Shown one piece after another: positions 1 to 4,743 of a stretch of 6,171 bases of DNA. Origin of the DNA: Candidatus Omnitrophota bacterium. Its GTDB lineage: Bacteria > Omnitrophota > Gorgyraeia > Gygaellales > Profunditerraquicolaceae. Below the pieces are notes generated by a model that saw nothing but the letters and a program-made list of their open reading frames with translations, searched no databases and had not been told where the DNA came from. The DNA lies in contig JAQTMD010000097.1 in assembly GCA_028714595.1 (NCBI GenBank), forward strand, positions 1-6,171, read 5' to 3'. A program made the position numbers and the translations under genes. The first letter of the stretch is position 1, and each line of letters starts with the position of its first letter.

Positions 1-66
1 GCCGCCTTCGACCTGGTATGCGGAGGTTGAAGCGCCCCAGAGAAATTCGCGCGGGAATTCAATCAT
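1..66 (-). CDS. Glycoside hydrolase family 1 (beta-glucosidase-like), N-terminal 22 codons only
   Basis: The 22 visible residues run straight into the GH1 N-terminal signature FLWGASTSAYQVEGG (residues 8-22). This fits the family pattern F-x-[FYWM]-[GSTA]-x-[GSTA]-x-[GSTA](2)-[FYNH]-[NQ]-x-E-x-[GSTA] at every fixed position. In GH1 enzymes the Gln of this segment binds the glycone sugar in the -1 subsite. The family hydrolyses beta-glucosides, beta-galactosides or 6-phospho-beta-glycosides with retention, usually in the cytoplasm; the substrate cannot be told from this fragment. There is no signal peptide. The catalytic glutamates lie outside the window. Two in-frame ATGs exist, at 66 and 72. 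I chose 66 because GH1 proteins usually start a few residues before the signature and because a promoter-like -10 box at 74-79 would place the RNA start at or next to it. No Shine-Dalgarno sequence is visible. Upstream lies a riboswitch-like leader. Confidence 0.88.
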   Translation of the reverse strand, partial: MIEFPREFLWGASTSAYQVEGG

Positions 67-73
67 GGGCATT

Positions 74-102
74 ATTATACCATCTAAAACAGAAAATCCC
101 AA
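74..102 (-). promoter_or_regulatory. Candidate sigma70-type promoter for the GH1 gene, possibly leaderless
   Basis: On the minus strand TTGGGA (102-97, four of six matches to the -35 consensus) is followed after exactly 17 nt by a perfect TATAAT (79-74). Transcription would be expected to start about 6-8 nt later, at positions 68-66, and the only purine there is the A of the GH1 ATG at 66. No ribosome binding site precedes either possible ATG, which agrees with a leaderless transcript. The -35 box lies inside the 3' arm of the inverted repeat 95-118. The -10 match could be chance in this locally AT-rich stretch. Confidence 0.5.
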
Positions 103-118
103 CATTTCTGTTGGGATT
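86..118 (-). terminator. Second hairpin between the riboswitch terminator and GH1 (terminator-like or operator)
   Basis: The minus strand carries a perfect 10-bp inverted repeat, AATCCCAACA (118-109) and TGTTGGGATT (104-95), around a GAAA tetraloop, followed by a mixed T tract TTCTGTTTT (94-86). It resembles a weak intrinsic terminator placed just after the stronger one at 127-163. Because its 3' arm contains the -35 box of the candidate GH1 promoter, it could equally be a protein operator. The inverted repeat is directly visible; its role is inference. Confidence 0.5.
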
Positions 119-126
119 CTGGATTG

Positions 127-163
127 AAAAAAGCCGATAAAGGTAGGAGTCGCCTTTATCCGG
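127..163 (-). terminator. Intrinsic terminator, expression platform of the riboswitch leader
   Basis: On the minus strand CCGGATAAAGG (163-153) pairs with CCTTTATCGG (143-134), leaving one bulged G, and the stem is followed almost directly by six T residues (132-127). This is a classical Rho-independent terminator. It directly follows the last conserved block of the aptamer, GGGTTACCG (169-161), and overlaps it by three bases, as expected for a transcription-controlling riboswitch. The 3' arm also pairs perfectly over 11 bp with the 5' end of the leader (376-366), so the terminator has a built-in competitor. Confidence 0.8.
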
Positions 164-378
164 TAACCCAGCCACCTTATCGCGCACCACCGCAGGATTA
201 CCCGCGCTCACCGGCGCGGCGAAACCCGGTATTGACGGCACACGACACAGGTCTGTGGCTTTGCCCCGCAACAGCACGCCCCGAAGGGCGCCGCAGTCGA
301 GGTCCCGGCCCCATCCTCATGCGAGTAATATGCAGCCGGAACGTCCCCCGATTTCTCGGAGTTTGCCTTTATCGGCCT
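133..378 (-). ncRNA. Class I cyclic-di-GMP (GEMM-I) riboswitch-like leader with an expanded junction
   Basis: Three blocks typical of GEMM-I occur in order on the minus strand. Block 1 (367-342) is GGCAAAC, a stem capped by a GAAA tetraloop (arms 361-356 and 351-346), then GGACG. Block 2 (264-250) is GCAAAGCCACAGACC. Block 3 (175-161) is GTGGC followed by TGGGTTACCG. GCCAC (259-255) and GTGGC (175-171) form P3. By alignment to the Vibrio cholerae Vc2 aptamer, the ligand-contacting G20, A47 and C92 correspond to 367, 262 and 163, and the tertiary pair C44-G83 to 343 and 172. All are present. G rather than A at position 20 favours c-di-GMP over cGAMP. The region inside P3 is GC-rich with alternative hairpins (for example 202-206 with 215-219). 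The oddity is about 78 extra nt (264-341) between blocks 1 and 2, where known members have none. Transcription probably starts near 377-378. The downstream gene is GH1. Confidence 0.7.
264..341 (-). other. Inserted structured segment at the base of P2 of the riboswitch
   Basis: The usual contiguous GGACGCAAAGCC of GEMM-I is split here between G342 and C263. The extra segment folds into at least two hairpins. In one, TTCCGGC (341-335) pairs with GCCGGGA (309-303), one G-U pair included. The other is CGCCC-TTCG-GGGCG (290-277), a very stable UUCG tetraloop hairpin. Folding into self-contained helices would let the segment project from the junction and leave the aptamer core joined. The insertion is inferred from consensus; the hairpins are seen directly. 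Confidence 0.55.
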
Positions 379-383
379 TTTAA

Positions 384-412
384 AGTATACCACATAACCG
401 GCGACTTTTCAA
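384..412 (-). promoter_or_regulatory. Strong sigma70-type promoter of the riboswitch leader
   Basis: TTGAAA (412-407) and TATACT (389-384) lie 17 nt apart on the minus strand, five of six matches in each box with ideal spacing. The predicted start, about 377-378, is one or two nucleotides before the 5' arm GCCGATAAAGG of the leader, so the RNA would begin exactly where the structured element does. The -35 box starts 20 nt past the stop codon of the lipoprotein gene, which makes the GH1 leader a separate transcription unit. Confidence 0.75.
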
Positions 413-432
413 GACCATACAGGTACGACGGA

Positions 433-870
433 TTAATCGCCGGAACCGGAACTTACGGGGCTGGCGGTCAAAAACCTGCTCAACACCGTCCAAGTCTTCG
501 GTCCCACCTTGCCGTCAACGGTAAGGCCGTTGTCTTTCTGGAAGGACTCGATAGCCGCAGTGCTCTTGGGTCCGATCTTGCCGTCAATCGAGCCTGTGTA
601 GTAACCGGCATTCTTGAGTGCAGTCTGGATGTCCTTGGCGGTCGGCGCAAAGGGCCCTGAAGGGGGCAACTGCTCGGCAACCGGCTGCTCGGTGGTGGAA
701 ACCACGGTCGCCTCGCCTGCAGGCTGTCCCTGCGTCTCGGTCTTGAGCCTGTTCAAGTCTTCCGGGGACATCGGCTGCTGCATCTCCTCCAGCGTCTTCT
801 CTTTCTTGGAACAGCTCATCAAAGAGACGCCTAAAGCTACAGCAAGAAGTATGACAAGAATGTTTCTCAT
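433..870 (-). CDS. Lipoprotein with a C-terminal peptidoglycan-binding domain (PG_binding_1)
   Basis: The protein has 145 residues. It opens with a short positive N-terminus and a hydrophobic segment ending in LMSC, so Cys20 is the probable lipidated residue; Met at -2 is slightly atypical for a lipobox. Residues about 21-76 are a polar, Pro/Gln/Glu-rich linker. Residues about 77-132 form a PG_binding_1-like three-helix domain with the repeated family pattern GxIDGKIGPKTxxAI and GLTVDGKVGPKTW. The final residues are Ser-rich. No catalytic domain is attached, so it probably anchors membrane to cell wall or targets a partner to peptidoglycan; that is inference. An AAGGAGG (890-884) sits 13 nt before the ATG, a rather long spacing, and no other in-frame start is better. 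It follows yqeY in the same direction but seems to have its own promoter. I see no clear terminator hairpin in the 20 nt between its stop and the next promoter. Confidence 0.87.
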   Translation of the reverse strand: MRNILVILLAVALGVSLMSCSKKEKTLEEMQQPMSPEDLNRLKTETQGQPAGEATVVSTTEQPVAEQLPPSGPFAPTAKDIQTALKNAGYYTGSIDGKIGPKSTAAIESFQKDNGLTVDGKVGPKTWTVLSRFLTASPVSSGSGD

Positions 871-888
871 TTCGTTTGTACACCCTCC

Positions 889-900
889 TTTCTTAAGAAA
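889..900. repeat. Perfect 12-bp palindrome at the predicted lipoprotein transcription start
   Basis: TTTCTTAAGAAA is fully self-complementary. It lies between the candidate -10 box (903-908) and the ribosome binding site (884-890) of the lipoprotein gene, overlapping the latter by two bases. In DNA it could be an operator; as RNA it has no loop and is unlikely to matter as a hairpin. It may also be chance in an AT-rich gap. Confidence 0.35.
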
Positions 901-902
901 TT

Positions 903-930
903 ATTGTAATACTCCTGCCTGAAAAAGCAA
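903..930 (-). promoter_or_regulatory. Candidate promoter of the lipoprotein gene
   Basis: TTGCTT (930-925) and TACAAT (908-903) are separated by 16 nt on the minus strand within the 66-nt gap behind yqeY. The expected start near 896 falls inside a perfect 12-bp palindrome, TTTCTTAAGAAA (889-900), which overlaps the edge of the ribosome binding site at 884-890. The boxes are fair but not strong matches, so this is a tentative call. Confidence 0.4.
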
Positions 931-936
931 GAGAAA

Positions 937-1392
937 TCAGACTTTTGGCGGAGACAGCTTCGCCTTGACCATGTCACTTACCGTTTTCCCGTCCGCCCGG
1001 CCCGCGGTTTTGGCCGCGACCTCCTTCATCACCTTGCCCATGTCCTTGGGGCCGGCGGCCCCGGTCGCGGCGATCGCCTCGTCGATGATCGACTTAATCT
1101 GGTCTTCGGGCATCTCCGGCGGCAGATAGGCCTTGAGGAATTCGACTTCTCTGGCTTCTTTGTCCGCGAGGTCCTTCCGTGCGCCTGCCGTGAACTGCGT
1201 GATGGACTCCTGGTGCTGTTTGATCAGCTTCCTGATCACGGCGATGCATTCGGCGTCATCCAGCGACTTCTTGTTCTTCTCGATCGCAGCGTAACTCAGC
1301 GCCGCGCGCAGGAAACTCACGGTCGCGACCTTTGCCGAATCCCTGGCCTTCATCGCCTCCTTGAAATCGTTCATGATCTTCTCTTCAAGCAT
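937..1392 (-). CDS. yqeY: GatB/YqeY domain-containing protein
   Basis: The 151-residue, mostly helical protein has the usual length of the stand-alone YqeY family. Recognisable family features are FLRAAL near residue 27, the polar helix IRKLIKQHQESITQF at 53-67, FLKAYLPPEMP at 85-95, and the C-terminal block MGKVMKEVAAKTAGRADG at 118-135 followed by VSDMVKAKL. That block resembles the tRNA-binding tail of the GatB amidotransferase subunit. The catalytic and synthetase-like parts of GatB are absent; the family may bind tRNA, but its cellular role is not settled. The start is well supported by GGAGGAG just upstream (1402-1396) with short spacing. In many bacteria yqeY sits beside rpsU or dnaG; here it ends a run of unrelated housekeeping genes, 66 nt behind the PfkB kinase gene. 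Confidence 0.92.
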   Translation of the reverse strand: MLEEKIMNDFKEAMKARDSAKVATVSFLRAALSYAAIEKNKKSLDDAECIAVIRKLIKQHQESITQFTAGARKDLADKEAREVEFLKAYLPPEMPEDQIKSIIDEAIAATGAAGPKDMGKVMKEVAAKTAGRADGKTVSDMVKAKLSPPKV

Positions 1393-1458
1393 AGCTCCTC
1401 CTCGATTTCCCCGCTGCCCGGTACTCAGGAAATAATCCCGGGGGTAAGCGCGGGTTTA

Positions 1459-2358
1459 CTAAAACAGGACGATCCTGCGAAAAACGTCCAAGCGTTGCCG
1501 GACGTCATCCAGGCACAGCCGGGACGTGCGTTCCATGCCGAACGCCTCGACATTAAACGATGCCGCGATGGTGCCAAAGGCGAGCGCACGCTTGATCGCC
1601 ATACCGTCAAGTTTCTTTTGCGTGGACAGGTATCCCATGAACCCTCCGGCAAAGGTATCGCCGGCGCCGGTGGGGTCGATCACGCGGTCAATCGGATATG
1701 CGGGGATCGAAAAAACGAACCTGTCGCAATAGAACAGGACGCCGTGTTCGCCTTTCTTGATCAGCACCATGGCCGGCCCTTTTTTGCGCAGCCATTTGGC
1801 GGCCTTGAGCAGGTTGCGCTCGGCGCTCAGGTCCCGGGCCTCCTGTTCATTGGCGACAAAGATGTCCACCTTTTTGAAAAGTCTGAGCAGGGATTTCGGT
1901 TTATTGTGGATCCAGTAGTTCATGCTGTCCAGACCGACCAGGCGCGGCTTGCGCATGCACTCCAGAACCCGGGCCTGCAGGTCGGGGTCGACATTGGCAA
2001 GGAAAACGTTCTTGATCTTGCGCTGGTGGCCGGCGACCTGCGGGCAGAACTCTAAAAGCACGCCCAGTTCGGTCTTCCGGGTCTTTGCAGAATTCATGTC
2101 GCCTGCGTAGGCCCCTTCCCAGTGAAAGGTCTTGCCGGGAGAACGAATGAGCGAATCAAGCACGATCCCCCTGTCCTCGAGGAAGGCCACGTACCGCGCC
2201 GGAAAATCTTTGCCGATGATGGCAACGAGGTGCACCTGGGTGAAAAGCCGGGCGGCCATGGAAAAATGCGCTGCGGAGCCGCCGAGCATTTTCTCCCGAA
2301 AACCGTACGGCGTCTGCACGGTATCCAGCGCCACCGTGCCCAGGACCAGAATGCTCAT
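1459..2358 (-). CDS. PfkB/ribokinase-family carbohydrate or nucleoside kinase
   Basis: This 299-residue cytoplasmic kinase has the ribokinase fold. The N-terminal region has LGTVALDTVQTPYGF followed by GGSAAHFS (26-33), matching the family GG motif that closes on the substrate. NEQE (170-173) gives the NxxE motif involved in Mg/phosphate binding. IKKGEHGV (200-207) is the conserved strand-turn before the ATP site, and DPTGAGDTFAGGF (228-240) is PfkB signature 2, with Asp234 the expected catalytic base in the anion-hole GAGD. The substrate cannot be assigned; the sequence resembles uncharacterised bacterial sugar kinases more than classical ribokinase, adenosine kinase or 1-phosphofructokinase. 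The start is supported by GGAGG four nt before the ATG (2368-2363). It lies 17 nt behind uppP and no sugar transporter or epimerase gene is near. Confidence 0.9.
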   Translation of the reverse strand: MSILVLGTVALDTVQTPYGFREKMLGGSAAHFSMAARLFTQVHLVAIIGKDFPARYVAFLEDRGIVLDSLIRSPGKTFHWEGAYAGDMNSAKTRKTELGVLLEFCPQVAGHQRKIKNVFLANVDPDLQARVLECMRKPRLVGLDSMNYWIHNKPKSLLRLFKKVDIFVANEQEARDLSAERNLLKAAKWLRKKGPAMVLIKKGEHGVLFYCDRFVFSIPAYPIDRVIDPTGAGDTFAGGFMGYLSTQKKLDGMAIKRALAFGTIAASFNVEAFGMERTSRLCLDDVRQRLDVFRRIVLF

Positions 2359-2375
2359 GTTGCCTCCCTGACAGA

Positions 2376-3137
2376 TTATGGAGTGATGACCTTAAAAACG
2401 ATGAGCGCCAGCGTAACCGCGGCAATGCCGAAACAGTAAAATCCGAAACAATAGAATCTTGCTTTCGCAAGGACCCGCTTCAGCAGCCACAGGCTTGCCA
2501 GGCCCGCCACAAGGCTTGCGAAAAACCCGGCCGCAAGGTTCGGCATATTGCCCTGCAGCGCAAAACCGACCTTCCGGGCTTCTAAGACCGCCGCTCCCAG
2601 TATCGCCGGTATGGAAACGAGGAACGAGAAACTGAATGCGGTCCTTACGTCCAGCTTCCTGAACAGCAGCGTCGATATCGTCACGCCTGAGCGCGACACC
2701 CCCGGGATGATCGCGATCGCCTGCGTGATGCCCAGGATGATAGAATCAAGAAGACTGAGCGCCCGGCGTTTGTGCTCCATGGATCTCTTCGTCAGAAAAA
2801 GCAGGATGCCCGTGGCAAACCAGGCTGCGATGATCACTTCGAGGGAACTGAAGAGGGATTCAAGGAATCCCCTGGCCGCGAAAGCGATAGCGCCGGTGAT
2901 CGCGGTCACCAGGACGATATACGCCGTCATTTTGACGTCTCTCGCCGCTTTGACGATATCCCTGAAAAAGAACACGACCACCGCCAGGAGCGTCCCCAGG
3001 TGCAGGACGACGGTCAGGGCTATCTCCTGGCCGCTCAGGCCGAGAAGCCGGTGCGCGAGCAGCAGGTGGCCGGAGCTGCTGACGGGAAAGAATTCGGTGA
3101 TCCCCTGGATGATGCCTAAGACGATATACGCGAGCAT
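2376..3137 (-). CDS. uppP: Undecaprenyl-diphosphatase (UppP/BacA)
   Basis: This integral membrane enzyme removes one phosphate from undecaprenyl diphosphate, regenerating the lipid carrier for peptidoglycan and other wall polymers; high dose gives bacitracin resistance. The family motifs are clear: QGITEFFPVSSSGHLL (11-26) carries the (E/Q)xxxE motif and a conserved His24, and PGVSRSGVT (145-153) is the signature active-site loop with Arg149. About seven or eight hydrophobic segments cover the remainder. At 253 residues it is slightly shorter than the usual 265-280. The ATG at 3137 lacks a good Shine-Dalgarno site and lies 9 nt after the pseudouridine synthase stop, so translational coupling is likely. 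A peptidoglycan-binding lipoprotein is encoded two genes further on, but I see no direct functional link. Confidence 0.96.
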   Translation of the reverse strand: MLAYIVLGIIQGITEFFPVSSSGHLLLAHRLLGLSGQEIALTVVLHLGTLLAVVVFFFRDIVKAARDVKMTAYIVLVTAITGAIAFAARGFLESLFSSLEVIIAAWFATGILLFLTKRSMEHKRRALSLLDSIILGITQAIAIIPGVSRSGVTISTLLFRKLDVRTAFSFSFLVSIPAILGAAVLEARKVGFALQGNMPNLAAGFFASLVAGLASLWLLKRVLAKARFYCFGFYCFGIAAVTLALIVFKVITP

Positions 3138-3146
3138 AGTGTTTGC

Positions 3147-3779
3147 TTACGCCTGATGTCCCTCTAAAAATCTTTGCATGTCGCGGGCCGGTCCGGACTC
3201 CACGCGCATCGGCTTGCCGGTAAAAGGATGAGTGAATTCGAGCGCGTGCGCGTGAAGCATGAGGCGTTTTGCCCGCAGCCGAAAATCCTTACGGAACGCG
3301 AACCTGCTCTCTCCCACCAGCGGGTGGCCGATGGCCTTGAAATGGATGCGGATCTGGTTGGTCCTGCCGGTCTGCGGCATGACCTCGACGACCGCAAAAT
3401 CATCCTTTTGCGCGACCACCCGGTAATCCGTCAATGCGGGTTTGTTCTCGATCGGACTTGTTATCCGGCCCCGCGCATGCGCAAGCCTGCCGTGCACGAA
3501 CGCCTGATACGTCTTTTTGATCGAACGGTCGCTAAAAAGCTGCATGAATTTTTCCTGCGCGGCCTTGCCCTTGGCGAACATCACCAGGCCCGAGGTCTCT
3601 CTGTCGAGCCGGTGGCAGGGATGCAGATGGTACGACGCTGTCCGGTCTTTAAGCTCGTCGTTGACAATAGCGGTCAACGTGCGGCCGCCGGTGCCGGGCG
3701 CAGGTACCACCAAGAGCCCGGGAGGTTTCTCCGCGATCAACAGCCAGTCGTCTTCATATATGACAGGTATCGAGCCCAC
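3147..3779 (-). CDS. RluA-family RNA pseudouridine synthase, lacking an S4 domain
   Basis: The enzyme isomerises uridine to pseudouridine in rRNA or tRNA. Numbered from the proposed GTG start it has 210 residues: an opening strand VIYEDDWLLIAEKPPGLLV (6-24), the family catalytic motif HRLDRETSG (56-64) with Asp59 as the nucleophile, then KKTYQAFVHG (88-97), the GRTNQIRIH motif (138-146), HPLVGE (152-157), and a final LMLHAHALEF strand. There is no N-terminal S4 RNA-binding domain, so it resembles the short RluA/TruC-like forms; the target site cannot be predicted. The reading frame stays open to an ATG at 3848, but that would overlap nadA by 56 nt and add 23 residues unlike the family. GTG at 3779, 13 nt after the nadA stop with AGGG upstream, is preferred. 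The next in-frame ATG lies beyond the catalytic Asp. Confidence 0.9.
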   Translation of the reverse strand: MGSIPVIYEDDWLLIAEKPPGLLVVPAPGTGGRTLTAIVNDELKDRTASYHLHPCHRLDRETSGLVMFAKGKAAQEKFMQLFSDRSIKKTYQAFVHGRLAHARGRITSPIENKPALTDYRVVAQKDDFAVVEVMPQTGRTNQIRIHFKAIGHPLVGESRFAFRKDFRLRAKRLMLHAHALEFTHPFTGKPMRVESGPARDMQRFLEGHQA

Positions 3780-3792
3780 CGGTATTCGAACC

Positions 3793-4713
3793 CTAGATAA
3801 TTTCCAGCATCCGGTCGATCGCCTTTTTGGCGCGGCGCCGGATATCATCGGAAACGCGGACCTCTTGCTTAAGCGTTTCCAGGGACCAGACGACTTTTTC
3901 CTGCGTCGTGCGTTTCATATTCGGGCACACTGCCGCTTCCGAGGCGGCGTAAAACTCCTTGGTGGGGTTGTCCTGCTTCAGGCGATAGATAATGCCCACC
4001 TCGGTGCCGATGATGAATTCCTTGGCCGGGTCGTTTTGGGCGAACTTGGCCATCTGGCTGGTGGAAAGCGCGGCATCTGCCATTGCCACCACGTCAGGCC
4101 TGCATTCCGGATGCACCAGCACTTTTGCGAAGGGGTGGAATTCCTTTTCCCTTTTGATGTCCTCGGCGGTGATGCGCATGTGCGTGGGGCAGAAACCGTC
4201 CCAGGAAATAAGTTTCCTGCCGGTTTTCCTGGAGACATAATCCGCAAGGTATTTGTCCGGGACAAAGATGACCTCTTTGGCGTCTTTAAAGGCGTTGACC
4301 ACGGCTACGGCATTGGTCGAGGTGCAGCAGACATCGAGTTCTGCCTTGACCTCGGCAGAGGTGTTCACGTAGCCGACCACGATTGCCCTGGGGTGCTCTT
4401 TCCTGAGCGTGCGCAGCTGGGCTGCGGTGATCATGTTCGCCATGGGACAGGCGGCGTGAACATCCGGCATGATAACTTTTTTGTCTGGCGACAGGATCGA
4501 TGCGGTCTCCGCCATGAAATGCACGCCGCAGAACACGATCACCTTTGCCGGCGTTGTGGCTGCGACGCGGGAAAGCTCCAGGGAATCCCCGCGGAAATCC
4601 GCGATGTCCTGGACCTCGGGGAGCTGGTAATTGTGCACGAGGATGACGGCATTGCGCTTCTTCTTAAGCTCCTTGATCGTCCTGGACAGATCTTTGGTGA
4701 ACTTCTTTTGCAT
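3793..4713 (-). CDS. nadA: Quinolinate synthase (NadA), [4Fe-4S] enzyme of NAD biosynthesis
   Basis: NadA condenses iminoaspartate with dihydroxyacetone phosphate to quinolinate in de novo NAD synthesis. The 306-residue length matches the short NadA form of Thermotoga and archaea. Three cysteines at the family positions should ligate the [4Fe-4S] cluster: Cys89 in ACPMA, Cys175 in DGFCPTH and Cys263 in AAVCPNMK. Spacings of 86 and 88 residues are as expected for the pseudo-threefold fold. Active-site elements HNYQ (27-30), GDSLELS (42-48), FCGVHFMAET (61-70), YVNTSAEVKA (115-124) and CCTSTNA (129-135) are all present, as are HPEC (201-204) and GTEVG (236-240). The ATG has AGGCGG about 7 nt upstream. 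It lies 30 nt after the DUF3108 gene. Its usual partners nadB and nadC are not in the window, so iminoaspartate must come from an enzyme encoded elsewhere. Confidence 0.97.
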   Translation of the reverse strand: MQKKFTKDLSRTIKELKKKRNAVILVHNYQLPEVQDIADFRGDSLELSRVAATTPAKVIVFCGVHFMAETASILSPDKKVIMPDVHAACPMANMITAAQLRTLRKEHPRAIVVGYVNTSAEVKAELDVCCTSTNAVAVVNAFKDAKEVIFVPDKYLADYVSRKTGRKLISWDGFCPTHMRITAEDIKREKEFHPFAKVLVHPECRPDVVAMADAALSTSQMAKFAQNDPAKEFIIGTEVGIIYRLKQDNPTKEFYAASEAAVCPNMKRTTQEKVVWSLETLKQEVRVSDDIRRRAKKAIDRMLEII

Positions 4714-4743
4714 GGAACCGCCTTTTTGCCGCGGCCGGAGAAA

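Noticed and set aside
133..378. Interpretation of the leader as a c-di-AMP (ydaO), cobalamin, TPP or FMN riboswitch
   Set aside because: GGGGGAC resembles part of the ydaO motif, but the later ydaO blocks are absent. The consensus segments of the other classes are also missing, while three GEMM-I blocks are present in order.
124..660. A 178-codon plus-strand open frame and overlapping minus-strand frames (59-277, 208-393) in the leader region
   Set aside because: They run through the riboswitch blocks, the terminator and the lipoprotein gene, and their products look like random GC-rich translation.
1213..2055. A 280-codon open frame on the plus strand opposite yqeY and the PfkB kinase
   Set aside because: The minus-strand genes have full family motifs and good ribosome binding sites; the plus frame has none and crosses two genes.
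3777..3795. A tRNA T-arm-like sequence GGTTCGAATACC between nadA and the pseudouridine synthase gene
   Set aside because: Only three base pairs flank the TTCGAAT-like loop, and no acceptor stem, D-arm or anticodon arm can be built, so it is chance.
3780..3848. Start of the pseudouridine synthase at ATG 3848
   Set aside because: It would overlap nadA by 56 nt and add residues not seen in the family; GTG 3779 fits better.
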